Assembly (NCBI RefSeq): GCF_004402785.1
Contig: NZ_SOFP01000027.1
Coordinates: 468-55,581, forward strand
Source: Cryobacterium algoritolerans
Lineage (GTDB): Bacteria; Actinomycetota; Actinomycetes; Actinomycetales; Microbacteriaceae
Reading direction: 5' to 3'
Length of the DNA stretch: 55,114 bases
The notes under the pieces are model-generated. The model had not been told where the DNA came from, did no database searches, and saw only the letters and a program-made list of their open reading frames with translations. Position numbers and translations under genes: made by a program. Of the stretch, positions 1 through 8,702 are shown one piece after another. Positions within the stretch are counted from its first letter, which is position 1. Each line of letters starts with the position of its first letter.

Positions 1-1
1 C

Positions 2-349
2 TATGGCACTGTCATCAGTGGATTGAGCGGCGATTGGACGGTGACGGAGCTCTTCCCGGAGGCGGTGTGTCAGCGAGAGCTGCCGCACGCTGTGTCGCCG
101 GTGAGCGGCCAGAACACGATGAGCGATCCCGTAGCTCCACGCTCTCCGCTCACGGTGTTCGATGGGGAGACGCTCGCGCCGCCGCCACAGGACCAAGAGG
201 GTTTCGGAGAGGCAGTCGGCTGCGTCCTCGTGAGGTGACACGCGACGCGCAAAGTATCTGAGAAGCTCATCCGCAACCGTACGGATGAAAGCTTCAATGC
301 ACGCAGCGTCGGCCTGAGTGGTCACTTCCGCCGTGGACTCGTGACTCAC
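2..349 (-). CDS. ECF-type RNA polymerase sigma factor, N-terminal part (runs off the left edge)
   Basis: The minus strand reads openly from a GTG at 349 to the window edge, giving 116 codons. The translation has the look of sigma-70 region 2: a helical start, an acidic stretch HEDAADCLSETLLVLWRRR, then ERRAWSYGIAHRVLAAHRR, the usual W-x-x-x-I-A-x-R segment of region 2.4 and its basic follow-up. Region 4 would lie outside the window. The GTG overlaps the TGA of the upstream membrane protein by four bases (GTGA), so the two are probably translationally coupled. Family recognition is from sequence pattern; the regulon is unknown. Confidence 0.75.
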   Translation of the reverse strand, partial: MSHESTAEVTTQADAACIEAFIRTVADELLRYFARRVSPHEDAADCLSETLLVLWRRRERLPIEHRERRAWSYGIAHRVLAAHRRHSVRQLSLTHRLREELRHRPIAAQSTDDSAI

Positions 350-1104
350 CGATTTCCCCCGCGGAGGCGCGAGTCGCAACCTAGCTCACCGGATGAATCT
401 TGCATGGTCTCCACATCGCCGTCGACTGCTGCGGCAGCGACAACCGTCAGCCGATCCTTGACGCCGCCACCGTCGTTGGCTACGAACGTCCGGAAATTGT
501 CAAAGTTACCAAGCCAGGACGTGGCGAGGGCTTCATCTGCTTTGGCGGAGGACTTGTGCGCGGTCAGCCATTTTTCGGTCCACGCACACATCGCGAAGGT
601 TTCGTACGTTTGTGTCATCAGACCTTCCTGCGCCCGGGCCTGGCCGCCAGCCTCAGCACTCATCCTCGCAAAGATGCGAGAGACATCCGCGATGGCCATT
701 TCCTTTGGCGTTCCCTGCGGCAGCGTCAGATAATCAGGGTAGGCATCGACGACGACTTGGGGGGCATCCGCAGCCCCGAGAGCAATCCATTCCGTGTCGT
801 CCACCTCAGTGCTCGTCGACGGATCACCGAACTCCCCGGTGCGAGCGAGCAACGAGGAAGTGATGACGACGGCCGGTACAGCCACGCCCACGCCGGCCAA
901 CGCGACGAGGCTGCCGATCACGACGCGGTGCCTCCGGGACAAGGCGCTGAAGCGCCGTCGACGTGTTGGCTCGACCAGGGCGCGCACTTCTGGGTCTTCA
1001 AACATCACGCTCAGTGCGTCTGTCGCGTCGTGGGCTTCCTCGGAGAGCCGAATCTGCCCTAACGCCCGGATGCGGGCCTCTACCGTGTCCATTGGATCGT
1101 CCAT
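346..1104 (-). CDS. Single-pass membrane protein encoded ahead of an ECF sigma factor
   Basis: 252 residues. A charged cytosolic N-terminus of about 60 residues with basic RRRR and RRHR clusters precedes one hydrophobic segment near residues 63-87 (VIGSLVALAGVGVAVPAVVI). The remainder is a polar, presumably extracytoplasmic domain with few cysteines. It is the first gene of a two-gene minus-strand unit and overlaps the sigma-factor start by GTGA. The topology and linkage suggest a signalling or anti-sigma role, but I see no zinc-binding anti-sigma motif (HxxxCxxC), so the function is inference. The start ATG at 1104 is preceded by an ATAGGT stretch. Confidence 0.7.
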   Translation of the reverse strand: MDDPMDTVEARIRALGQIRLSEEAHDATDALSVMFEDPEVRALVEPTRRRRFSALSRRHRVVIGSLVALAGVGVAVPAVVITSSLLARTGEFGDPSTSTEVDDTEWIALGAADAPQVVVDAYPDYLTLPQGTPKEMAIADVSRIFARMSAEAGGQARAQEGLMTQTYETFAMCAWTEKWLTAHKSSAKADEALATSWLGNFDNFRTFVANDGGGVKDRLTVVAAAAVDGDVETMQDSSGELGCDSRLRGGNR

Positions 1105-1267
1105 ACCTATTCATGTCTGGTTCAGGCCCAAACGTGACAAATTCGTTTGCGCGTCCACCGGATCATGCCCGGTATCACCGGCCGCCCACGTGTCCTCTCT
1201 CCAAAAAAGTATGGGCGCATCCAGAATTGAACACGGCCACGGCACACGAGACCATCCCCGCAACTAG

Positions 1268-1534
1268 TTTCATACCCGTTCTAATCAATTCGCACCGGCC
1301 CCGGACACCACGACCCCGCCCGACCTGCTCTTCGCGGTCGGGATCGACGCCGGCGGGGCACCCGTGCAGGGGTACGTCCTCACCACGGACACGGCCGGCC
1401 CGAGCGGCCTGACCGGCGATGCGTTCATGTCTTGGCTGGCCGACTTCCATGCGGAGTATCCCAGCGGACAGCCCCTCCCGCTTTACAGCAGCAACGGCAC
1501 CACCATTCTCGGCACGTTCCCCTTCTACCGCTAA
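1268..1534 (+). pseudogene. Headless remnant of an exported-protein gene
   Basis: The frame is open from just after a TAG at 1265 to a TAA at 1532, without a good start codon or ribosome site. The C-terminal sequence (GDAFMSWLADFHAEYPSG, then SSNGTTILGTFPFYR) looks like genuine protein rather than a random frame. The stop lies 17 bases before the start of the next gene, so it was probably an upstream operon partner whose 5' part was lost. I do not recognise the family. An alternative is a short gene starting at an internal GTG near 1361. Confidence 0.4.
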
Positions 1535-1550
1535 GCCAGGAGATACGTCC

Positions 1551-2210
1551 ATGAACCAACGTTTCACCGTTACCGGTCTGGCACTGGCCGTGATCCTTCT
1601 GAGCGGAGGTGCGCAGTCGCCTGCAACGCCTTCCCCAGCGACCACCGCGACAGTCGATACTGCCATCCCGCTTCCGCTGCCGACGGCGGATGTCGCCTCA
1701 GCGATCCAGTTGAAAATCATCGCGGATCAGCAACAGGCACAGCTGAGAGAGAATCTTCTGGACGCGGTTCCGGGCTTCACCTTTCCGGACGTCGCATTCG
1801 TCAGGTACACAACCCTCGAGAACTGGGCCGAAGTGACAGCCGAATGCATGAACGCGCTGGGCGTTGAGGCGGTGGCCTCCGCAGACGGCGGCCTGGGGGG
1901 CCACGTCAGCCCAGAGAACGCCGACGCGACCGCCCTGGCCACCTACACCTGCGGCACGCAGTACCCGAACGACCCCAAGTTCATGGTGCCGCTCAACGAA
2001 TCCCAGGTCCGCTACATCTACGCCTACGACACAACCGAGCTTACGACCTGCCTCGAGGCGGCCGGCATCGAAGTCGACCCACCCGAAACACTCGAGAATT
2101 TCCTAGCCGAATACCCGCACGGCCCGGCATGGAGGGTCTCCGCCCACGTCGGTTCCAGTCCACTTGCCGCCAGGCAATGCCCACAAACACCGCCCCACCT
2201 CTACGACTAA
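1551..2210 (+). CDS. Hypothetical secreted protein
   Basis: 219 residues from ATG 1551, preceded by AGGAGA at a proper distance; the longer upstream frame has no ribosome site. Residues 1-24 form a signal peptide (MNQRFTVTGLALAVILLSGG), followed by a Pro/Thr/Ala-rich linker and a soluble domain with four spaced cysteines (in ECMNALG, YTCGTQYP, TTCLEAAG and RQCPQ) that could make two disulfides outside the cell. No lipobox cysteine is seen. I do not recognise the family. It follows the headless remnant at 1268-1534, and no gene follows it for about 400 bases. Confidence 0.65.
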   Translation: MNQRFTVTGLALAVILLSGGAQSPATPSPATTATVDTAIPLPLPTADVASAIQLKIIADQQQAQLRENLLDAVPGFTFPDVAFVRYTTLENWAEVTAECMNALGVEAVASADGGLGGHVSPENADATALATYTCGTQYPNDPKFMVPLNESQVRYIYAYDTTELTTCLEAAGIEVDPPETLENFLAEYPHGPAWRVSAHVGSSPLAARQCPQTPPHLYD

Positions 2211-2621
2211 CGGCGCTCTTCGACAGGCACGGCAACGACGTGAAAGAGAACGCGGGGTCACCCTGAGACGAAATGCGAGCGGTGCGGATTGAAGATCCTC
2301 GATACCAACCGACGCCGCCACCGGGGGCACGGGCATAGATGAAGGGAACTGGCTCACCGTGGGCGGAATCTGGACGAACCTTCAAGCTCACAGCTGAAAT
2401 CGTCCGCTTGCGGTCGCACATGACCTGAGTGGGTAACCCACGTTCCGCAGCGTCTCCGCTCCGATGATCACTTTCGGTGCCAGATCCCGGCTCGCCGCCG
2501 ACATCAATGGGTAATCCTTCAACCGGTCACGCGTCATCCGAACGGGGTCAAGACCACACCGGCCCAAGGCGGAGCCGTGTTGGGCCGGCGGTAGGAGGCT
2601 TACAACCCCGAGGTAATGATG
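2211..2621. other. Gene-poor stretch
   Basis: About 400 bases between a secreted-protein gene and the terminator behind the GH3 gene. Frames on both strands are short and have no recognisable protein sequence or ribosome site. I see nothing to annotate. Confidence 0.5.
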
Positions 2622-2657
2622 TGGCTGGGCGACCTTTGCGTGGGCCGCCCAGCCACA
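2622..2657 (-). terminator. Perfect 11-bp hairpin downstream of the GH3 gene
   Basis: GTGGCTGGGCG at 2622-2632 is exactly complementary to CGCCCAGCCAC at 2647-2657, with a 14-base loop. On the minus strand it starts five bases after the stop of the CBM-like tail remnant (2663), the position expected of a transcription terminator. There is no long T-run, as is common in high-GC actinobacteria. Confidence 0.6.
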
Positions 2658-2662
2658 GGAGC

Positions 2663-2750
2663 TACGCGAGGATCAGTGAGACGTTGTCGAGCGCGAGCCG
2701 TTGTCCTCCCGCGGCCACACCGTGGGAGCAAACACGGATTACCGCACTTT
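2663..2750 (-). pseudogene. C-terminal tail of a carbohydrate-active protein, out of frame behind the GH3 gene
   Basis: In a different minus-strand frame from the GH3 gene, about 28 codons read SAVIRVCSHGVAAGGQRLAL then DNVSLILA and a TAG at 2663-2665. A Q-R-L-A-L-D-N-V-S-L ending is typical of C-terminal beta-sandwich or carbohydrate-binding modules of secreted glycosidases. It ends five bases before the terminator hairpin. It may be the old 3' end of this transcription unit, separated from the present GH3 stop by a deletion or frameshift. Short, so moderate confidence. Confidence 0.4.
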
Positions 2751-5621
2751 CCGGGTGAACGATAAAACGAGTTCTTCGGATGAGGCGCCAAGGCTGATCG
2801 TTCGGTCACCCGATCCAATTACCCACTTCTGACCGACAGTGTCCCAGGCGGATACCTGCTGCCGGTCGACGTGGAGGGTTTGCGTCTTCGACTGACCGGC
2901 GGCCAGTTGGATGTGGTCGAACTGCACCAACTTCTGTGCGGACTGTTGGAACCCGCCAGTCACGATGCCATTGGCGTCATAAGTCGGCACGGCAAGATCT
3001 GGGGAAGCTCCGATGTACACCTGAGGTGAGTCTGCTCCGTCCTTCTTGCCTGTGTTCTTGACGTTGAACGTGACGTCAAGCCCGCCGTCCTCCGCGTTCT
3101 TCACGTGAAGACCGGAGTACCGGAACGTCGTGTAGGAGAGCCCGAAACCGAACGGGTAAAGCGGCTTATAGCCATTTACGTTCGCCGTCGGGTCGGTGTA
3201 CCACCGGTAGCCCACATCGACTCCGTCTGTCCATTTGATTGAAGGTCTGGTCTCCGTTCCGGTCTGCGTCCCGGTGGTGCGCTCGAGGTTGCTGGAAAAG
3301 GGCGTGGAGTCGTCGTTCTTGGGGAACGTCATCGGGAGTTTGCCGGATGGGTTCACCAGCCCGTAGAGGAGGTTGGATGTTGCCTCGCCGCCCCGTTCGC
3401 CCGGGTACCACATCTCGAGGACAGCATCGACGTTATTGACCCAGGGCATCGCCACGGCGGTTCCGGAGTTGAGGACGACAACGGCTTTGTGGCCGGCCGC
3501 ATGGGCTGCGCCACTCACGGTGTTGATGAGTTCCACCTGCGTCTTGTTGAGGTTCCGAAGGGCGGCCGACGTAGACGAGTTCGGTCCGGCACCCTGGTTG
3601 ATCCCCGGGGTGGAGTCATCGACGAAAATGACAGTTTCATCGTTCGTCTTCGCCGCCAAGACTGCTTTGGCTGTGTTCTGTGCCAGGGGGGCCCAGGCGA
3701 AGCGGACCGTTGGTGCCGTGGGTGTTGTGACGGTCGGTTTGTAGGTGAAGCTGACCTTGTGCAGTCCGACCGATAGTTCCAGGCTCACACCCAGGTTCTG
3801 CTTGCCGAGGTACTGGCCATTGGACGCTCGCTCCCCGCCTGGGAATGCGTTCTGCAGGATGTTTCCTCCGGGGTTCACGATCGTCTGCACAGCATCATCA
3901 ACGCTGAGGCTGAGCGGCTCCGGCGGAGCGTTGAACCTGGCCTCCTGCTGGATGCCGCCGTTATACGCCGACTTGTTGCCTGTGTCGATCCCGTATGGCC
4001 GCTGAAGAAGCAGCCCGTAGGTGTCGGCTGTGGTGACGTTCAGGTAACCGGTCCAGGTGTACTTGACGCCCTTGGCAAGGGTCGTCTGCTGGCCGTCAAT
4101 GGTGCTATCCACGGTCGTGGAGCCGACGGTGCTCGTGCGGGTAAGGCCGGGCAGGGCGTTTGCGTCGTTCGTCGTTCTCAGGTTGGCGGTGGGGACGGTG
4201 TCCCCGATCCAGTCCACGCCCGGTGCGGAGGTGACGTTTGCCGAACCCACCTGCGCAGTGATGGCCTTGAGCGGGGTGTATTGGACCTGGTCGCCAAAGC
4301 CGCGAGCTCGTTCGCCGCCAGGGCTTGCGGGCAGGAGCGTCGAGGTGGGGCCGACGACAGCGACGGTTTTGTTCGTCGACAGGGGAAGAGCATCCTTGTC
4401 ATTCTTCAGGAGAACGCCGCTTTCCTCGGCCAGCGCCAGAGCGACATTACCGCCACTCTGCTTGTCAACGCTCGTGCCGTTGTAGGTGGATGTGACATCG
4501 CCGTGCTGTGATACTCCCGATTGGTAGGCAGCGGGAATCTTGCTGTTGTCAAGCAGGCCGAAGCGCTCGTACTGGTACAGCATGCGCGCGACCGCATTGG
4601 CCGTCGCAGCGGCATATGGCGCACTGAACGATGATGAAGTCACGTCGATGAGTGGGACCAGCTTGGACGCCGACAGGAAGCTGGAGCGGAACTCATTGTC
4701 CATCCCAGCGAGGACGTCCGACGTAGCCTTGCTGGCGTTGTAGTCGGACGTGATGAAACCCTTGAGTTGGAACTGGTTCTTGACGATGTTGTTGAGAAGA
4801 TTGGAGTTCGAGCAGGCGTACTGTGGTGCGCTTTGCTCGCCGACAATCTGGAAGATCGCGTAGGAGCACATCAGCGAGCTGACGCCGCCCTGCTGGATTG
4901 CGGACTGTGCTGGTGCGAGGTAAAGCTCGTGGGCTGCCTGTGATCCGACCAGCGACGGCGTGTCTCGATCTTGGCCGTTGTAGAACGACACGTGTTTGAC
5001 CTGTGACATGAGACCGGTGCTCTGAATGCCGTTGATCTCGGCCGCGGAGAATTGGGAGGAGACGTACGCGTCTTCGCCGTTCGTGGTCAAATTCCTAGAC
5101 CAGGAAGGGTAGCGCGCCATATCGACCTGGGGACCGTAAACGAGATCTACGCCCAGAGCCCTCCCCTGTTTTCCGACTTCTTCACCGAGGACGTTGTACG
5201 CATCGCGGTCGAAGGAAGAGGCGAGACCAAGTCGGGTGGGGAACGCTGTTCCGTCGGCGTAGACGTTGATGCCCAGGGCGTCAGCGTGCCGGATCGCGGG
5301 GACGCCAAGTCGGGGAACCCCGGCCAGGTAGCCAGCTTGGCCGTGGTTATCTGGATCGTCGCCATGCTCGATAACGGCAACCTCTTCGCCCGGGGTCATC
5401 TGGGAAAGAAGATATGAGACAGTCTTCGTGAATGGGGCATCCGAGGCGGTAGCCGGTGAGAGCCCGGGGGTGGTCGCCGGGGTTGGCTGCGCGGCGGCCG
5501 CGACCAGTGTTCCTGAGGCCATACTCAACACCAGTGCAATGCCGATACCCCCTGCGCACATGGACAGCGCGGTCTTTTCGACCCTCCTGTCACGTCGCCC
5601 TTTATTGCTGATCTGATTCAC
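2739..5621 (-). CDS. Secreted glycoside hydrolase family 3 beta-glucosidase-like enzyme with PA14 insert
   Basis: 960 residues from GTG 5621, chosen because AGAGGAC lies just upstream; an in-frame ATG at 5642 lacks one. Residues 1-45 form a signal peptide with a basic N-region. Next are the GH3 barrel and the alpha/beta sandwich; the catalytic nucleophile is very probably Asp293 in GFITSDYNAS. A PA14-type module follows (VKYTWTGYLNVTTADTYGLL), the sandwich resumes (VLNSGTAVAMPWVNN), and an FnIII-like C-terminal domain closes the protein. It should hydrolyse beta-linked sugars or glycosides outside the cell; the exact substrate cannot be read. A divergent ROK repressor gene suggests sugar control. 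The 3' end may be altered, because a tail fragment lies out of frame behind it. Confidence 0.9.
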   Translation of the reverse strand: MNQISNKGRRDRRVEKTALSMCAGGIGIALVLSMASGTLVAAAAQPTPATTPGLSPATASDAPFTKTVSYLLSQMTPGEEVAVIEHGDDPDNHGQAGYLAGVPRLGVPAIRHADALGINVYADGTAFPTRLGLASSFDRDAYNVLGEEVGKQGRALGVDLVYGPQVDMARYPSWSRNLTTNGEDAYVSSQFSAAEINGIQSTGLMSQVKHVSFYNGQDRDTPSLVGSQAAHELYLAPAQSAIQQGGVSSLMCSYAIFQIVGEQSAPQYACSNSNLLNNIVKNQFQLKGFITSDYNASKATSDVLAGMDNEFRSSFLSASKLVPLIDVTSSSFSAPYAAATANAVARMLYQYERFGLLDNSKIPAAYQSGVSQHGDVTSTYNGTSVDKQSGGNVALALAEESGVLLKNDKDALPLSTNKTVAVVGPTSTLLPASPGGERARGFGDQVQYTPLKAITAQVGSANVTSAPGVDWIGDTVPTANLRTTNDANALPGLTRTSTVGSTTVDSTIDGQQTTLAKGVKYTWTGYLNVTTADTYGLLLQRPYGIDTGNKSAYNGGIQQEARFNAPPEPLSLSVDDAVQTIVNPGGNILQNAFPGGERASNGQYLGKQNLGVSLELSVGLHKVSFTYKPTVTTPTAPTVRFAWAPLAQNTAKAVLAAKTNDETVIFVDDSTPGINQGAGPNSSTSAALRNLNKTQVELINTVSGAAHAAGHKAVVVLNSGTAVAMPWVNNVDAVLEMWYPGERGGEATSNLLYGLVNPSGKLPMTFPKNDDSTPFSSNLERTTGTQTGTETRPSIKWTDGVDVGYRWYTDPTANVNGYKPLYPFGFGLSYTTFRYSGLHVKNAEDGGLDVTFNVKNTGKKDGADSPQVYIGASPDLAVPTYDANGIVTGGFQQSAQKLVQFDHIQLAAGQSKTQTLHVDRQQVSAWDTVGQKWVIGSGDRTISLGASSEELVLSFTRKVR

Positions 5622-5867
5622 GGTTGTCCTCTCTGACACCATTACAGGATTGATCCAGCTCTCCCGAGTCGTCTCCGACCCGGAAGCAAGCATCCTCGGC
5701 GTCTTTTTGCTGCTTTGCGCAGAAGAATCACGAAAACCGAGGTTGGCGAAAGTCAAGCGCGAATCTTCATGTCAGTCAATGCCTGAAAGACTGTATTTCT
5801 ACCTTTTTTTGGCCATTTATCGCAAAAAAGATTTTTTTAGTACCGCCATACTGCCTATGCTGATCAG
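5622..5867. promoter_or_regulatory. Divergent, AT-rich intergenic region between GH3 and ROK genes
   Basis: This 246-base gap serves both genes. It is far richer in A/T than its surroundings, notably near 5800-5841, where T-runs and A-runs flank GGCCATTTATCGC in a loose palindrome (CTTTTTTT...AAAAAAG). A TATGCT hexamer lies just before the ROK start. The region is the natural place for a ROK operator, but no exact repeat pair is convincing. Confidence 0.45.
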
Positions 5868-7022
5868 GTGATCGATGTCAGAGCTGTCGCCCCGCGAGAT
5901 AGGGCCCTTGAAGACCTCTACGACCGTATTCGGCTTGCCCCCGAGGGACTTTCTCGTTCAGAACTAGCCTCATCGGCGTCGATGTCCCCAAGCGGTGTCA
6001 CGTTCCTGGTGCGTAGGCTTTTACGCGAAGGCCGTGTGGTGGAGGTCGACCCTCTCGCGAAAGGTAAGGGATCGGGGAGCGGTCGACCAGCTCTACGTCT
6101 GCTCCCGACTCCATTGTCGGGATGGGTAGCGGGTATCGATTTTGGACACAAGCACATTTCCGTGGCACTGGCTGATGGTTCTGGCGCGGAGATTGGGAGC
6201 GCCATGACGTTGCTGAATGTCGACATAAACGCGCAGGAGGCAATGAATGCGGCCTGCGAGCTTCTCGACCGGTTATGTAAAAAATACGAAGTCGGCGATC
6301 TTGTCACGATTGTCGCGGGTATCCCGGGCCCCGTGGACGCGCAACGCGGAGTGGTCCGATCCCCCACGGTTTTGTCGGGCTGGGTCGGGCTTGATCCGGC
6401 TGCGGAGCTGCAGCGGCGCTTGGGGCACAGCGTGAGGGTCGAAAATGATGCAGTCCTCGGCGCGATCGGAGAACATCGTCGCGGTGTGGCATCCGGGCAT
6501 GATGACGTTCTTTACGTGAAAATTTCCGACGGCATCGGAGCGGCACTCATTCTGGGAGGCCGAATCTACAAAGGCTCAGCAGGATTAGCTGGTGAGATAG
6601 GACACAATCGTCTCGAAAACAACGCGGAGCTGTGTCGCTGCGGTAGCCGAGGGTGTCTTGAGGCAGTGGTTTCAGTCGACAGTGTCGTCGCGCAGCTAGC
6701 CCACAGTCATGAAGGCGTCACCATCGACCGAATCGACAGCCTCCCCTTCGCAGACGAAATCACGGACCGCATCTTCAGCGACGCCGGTCGAACTGTGGGT
6801 CAAGCCTTGTCCTCGCTGTGCAACCTGCTCAACCCCAGTCTCCTAGTGGTCGGCGGCACACTCGGAACGGCCAATCCTGCGCTTCTCACCGGCATCAGAC
6901 TGGGTATCGATCAGTATGCGCAACCTGCAACAGCTCAAGGAATGACCGTTGCAGCGGCAGAACACGGAAGCCGAGCCGAACTCGTTGGAGCGCTTTATCT
7001 CGCTGCCCGCGCAACTTTTTGA
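5868..7022 (+). CDS. ROK-family transcriptional repressor
   Basis: 384 residues from GTG 5868. The N-terminal 75 residues form a winged helix-turn-helix (GLSRSELASSASMSPSGVTF then VRRLLREGRVVE). The rest is a ROK sugar-kinase-like domain: the ATP-binding loop region GIDFGHKHISVALAD, the ENDAVLGAIGEH segment, and the zinc-binding CRCGSRGCLE near residue 256. NagC/XylR-type proteins of this build bind a sugar or sugar phosphate and release DNA. It is divergent from the GH3 gene, so control of that glycosidase and of itself is the simplest inference. Length is normal. No kinase function is assumed. Confidence 0.88.
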   Translation: MIDVRAVAPRDRALEDLYDRIRLAPEGLSRSELASSASMSPSGVTFLVRRLLREGRVVEVDPLAKGKGSGSGRPALRLLPTPLSGWVAGIDFGHKHISVALADGSGAEIGSAMTLLNVDINAQEAMNAACELLDRLCKKYEVGDLVTIVAGIPGPVDAQRGVVRSPTVLSGWVGLDPAAELQRRLGHSVRVENDAVLGAIGEHRRGVASGHDDVLYVKISDGIGAALILGGRIYKGSAGLAGEIGHNRLENNAELCRCGSRGCLEAVVSVDSVVAQLAHSHEGVTIDRIDSLPFADEITDRIFSDAGRTVGQALSSLCNLLNPSLLVVGGTLGTANPALLTGIRLGIDQYAQPATAQGMTVAAAEHGSRAELVGALYLAARATF

Positions 7023-7280
7023 CGACCGGAAAAGCCGACCACGCGGCGCTTGTTTCGGCCGCGACTGCGAGGCGGACGACGGAAGAAGCCAGGGATGTGG
7101 ACTATCTGCGCTTCGCACGGCCAGCGGGAAGTCATTCGGCAGTCTTCCTGGGGCAAACGACAACCCTTTCAGCGGCTATAGCGGGGGGACGTGATTATGC
7201 CGAGTTGGGGTGCGGACCGGCATGTTTGTGCAGCGGCAGCGTATTTGCTCAGCTCACCATCCACTCGACGGCGTCGCTGC

Positions 7281-8150
7281 TCAGGGCGGTGCCGTGGCGG
7301 CTCCGGTTTGAACGGCAAGGCTCAGCAACGTGTGGTCGCGACGACCAAGCCAGGTGTCGCGGTCGGGGACGGCGAGGATCGCCTCCACTTCTTCTTTGCT
7401 GAGGAACTCCACAATCCCGTGATCGAAGCGTTTCGGCGGGATCGCCAAAACCCGTGAGATCGAATCGGCGTGTTCGGGATGCTGCAAGGCGGCGAATCGA
7501 AACAGGGAATGGATCGCGGCCAGGCGCGCATTTCGGCGGCGTGTACTGTTGCCCCGCTCCGCTTCCAGATAACTCAAAACCGCCCCGATGGTTGGGGCGT
7601 CGAGGTCGGCAAAGTCCATGGCGCCAGTCGATGTCATCAACGCGCAACCCGGCTACTTCACTGCGGCGCAGCCTCAACCGCCAGAGGATCGCCAGGATCG
7701 CGCTGTCACGCAACCCGACGTCTCGGCTGCAGTCGCAGCCGGCCAGCATTCGGGCAAAATCCGATTCGGTCAGTTCACAACGCACCACGTGGCGGTGCCC
7801 GGCAACCCGGGGTAGTGCCTCGGCCAGCGACCGGGAAGTGACGCCGGTGATGTGGAGGAACCGCAGAAACGATGCCATCGCGGTCACCGCCTTCTTTGAC
7901 CACCCCACACTGGAGCGTGCGCAGAACTGCGCAATATAAATGGTGACTTCCTTCGCCGACAAGTCCTCCAGCGGGGTGCCGCACGTGCGGCAGAAACTCT
8001 CCGCGATACGAACGTTGGCCGTTATCGAACTTTCCACCAGGCCACGCTCGGTGGCCAGATAGCGGCGAACCCCTCAAGGAGCTCCCTAACAGGATCCGGG
8101 CTGCTGCGGCGGATGGAATCCCTCGGCTTCCAACCAGTCCTCACCCCACT
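7281..8150 (-). pseudogene. Chimeric remnant of two tyrosine recombinases (three-recombinase/RIT-type element)
   Basis: Two phage-integrase-like pieces run on from each other. The first (about 8150-7621) has an SAM-like N-terminal domain (ERGLVESSITANVRIAESFC) and enters the catalytic domain at LRRSEVAGLRVDDIDWR, where it is cut; near 8070 its own N-terminus is frameshifted. The second (about 7620-7295, another frame) begins DFADLDAPTIGAVLSYLEAE, includes NARLAAIHSLFRFAALQHPE and PPKRFDHGIVEFLSKEE, and is cut after LLSLAVQTG. Both resemble members of mobile elements that carry three adjacent recombinases. The catalytic R-H-R-Y set is incomplete in each, so activity is lost. Confidence 0.75.
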
Positions 8151-8193
8151 ACCCACAAGCACGGAACGAGTGTTTACCTAGGAGGAGTGGCTA

Positions 8194-8571
8194 GTGGCCG
8201 AGGTCGACCGTAACGACGACACAATCTGGCGATGGGTGCTCCATCACTACCGGTTCGACCTCGCACGGCGCGAGCGTCGTAACGTCGTCGTCGCTGCCTA
8301 CGACAGCGAGAGCGAGTTCCAGACCGAATTCGAACGGTACACGCAGATAATCCGCGACGAGATCGCCCGTGGGACGCGAAGCTCTCGCGAAAACCTCAGT
8401 GGGGTCACTCTGGAACCAGGTCATCTTTCGGCAGCTGCGCGGGGGCACAATGCCCGCCGCGCGATCGAGCACGGCGTGAGTCCGGAACGAGTGCTGACCA
8501 CCGGGGCTCTGCCGCACAACATGGCCGTGCTCACTTTCACGAAAGATGATATGGCCCGGTCAGCCCGATGA
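8194..8571 (+). CDS. Conserved actinobacterial hypothetical protein
   Basis: 125 residues from GTG 8194, with AGGAGGA upstream at normal spacing. It is soluble, charged and without signal peptide or membrane segment. It begins MAEVDRNDDTIWRWVLHHY, with a central RRERRNVVVAAYDSE region and the segment RRAIEHGVSPERVL. I associate this pattern with small uncharacterised actinobacterial proteins but know no function. It stands alone between the recombinase wreck and a minus-strand acetyltransferase. Confidence 0.65.
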   Translation: MAEVDRNDDTIWRWVLHHYRFDLARRERRNVVVAAYDSESEFQTEFERYTQIIRDEIARGTRSSRENLSGVTLEPGHLSAAARGHNARRAIEHGVSPERVLTTGALPHNMAVLTFTKDDMARSAR

Positions 8572-8702
8572 CGGCGAACGCCGAGGTAGGCATCGACGCC
8601 GAATCGCCGGTGAGAAGCGCGATCAGGTCCCACATACTCCGAGCTCGGGTGGCCGGCGAAACAACGGCGAGGTCGATGCCCGTGCGGGCCGGAAGCCCCA
8701 CG

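Noticed and set aside
7190..7210. ATTATGCCGAGTTG as end of an IS element
   Set aside because: No matching inverted copy was found on the other side of the recombinase remnant.
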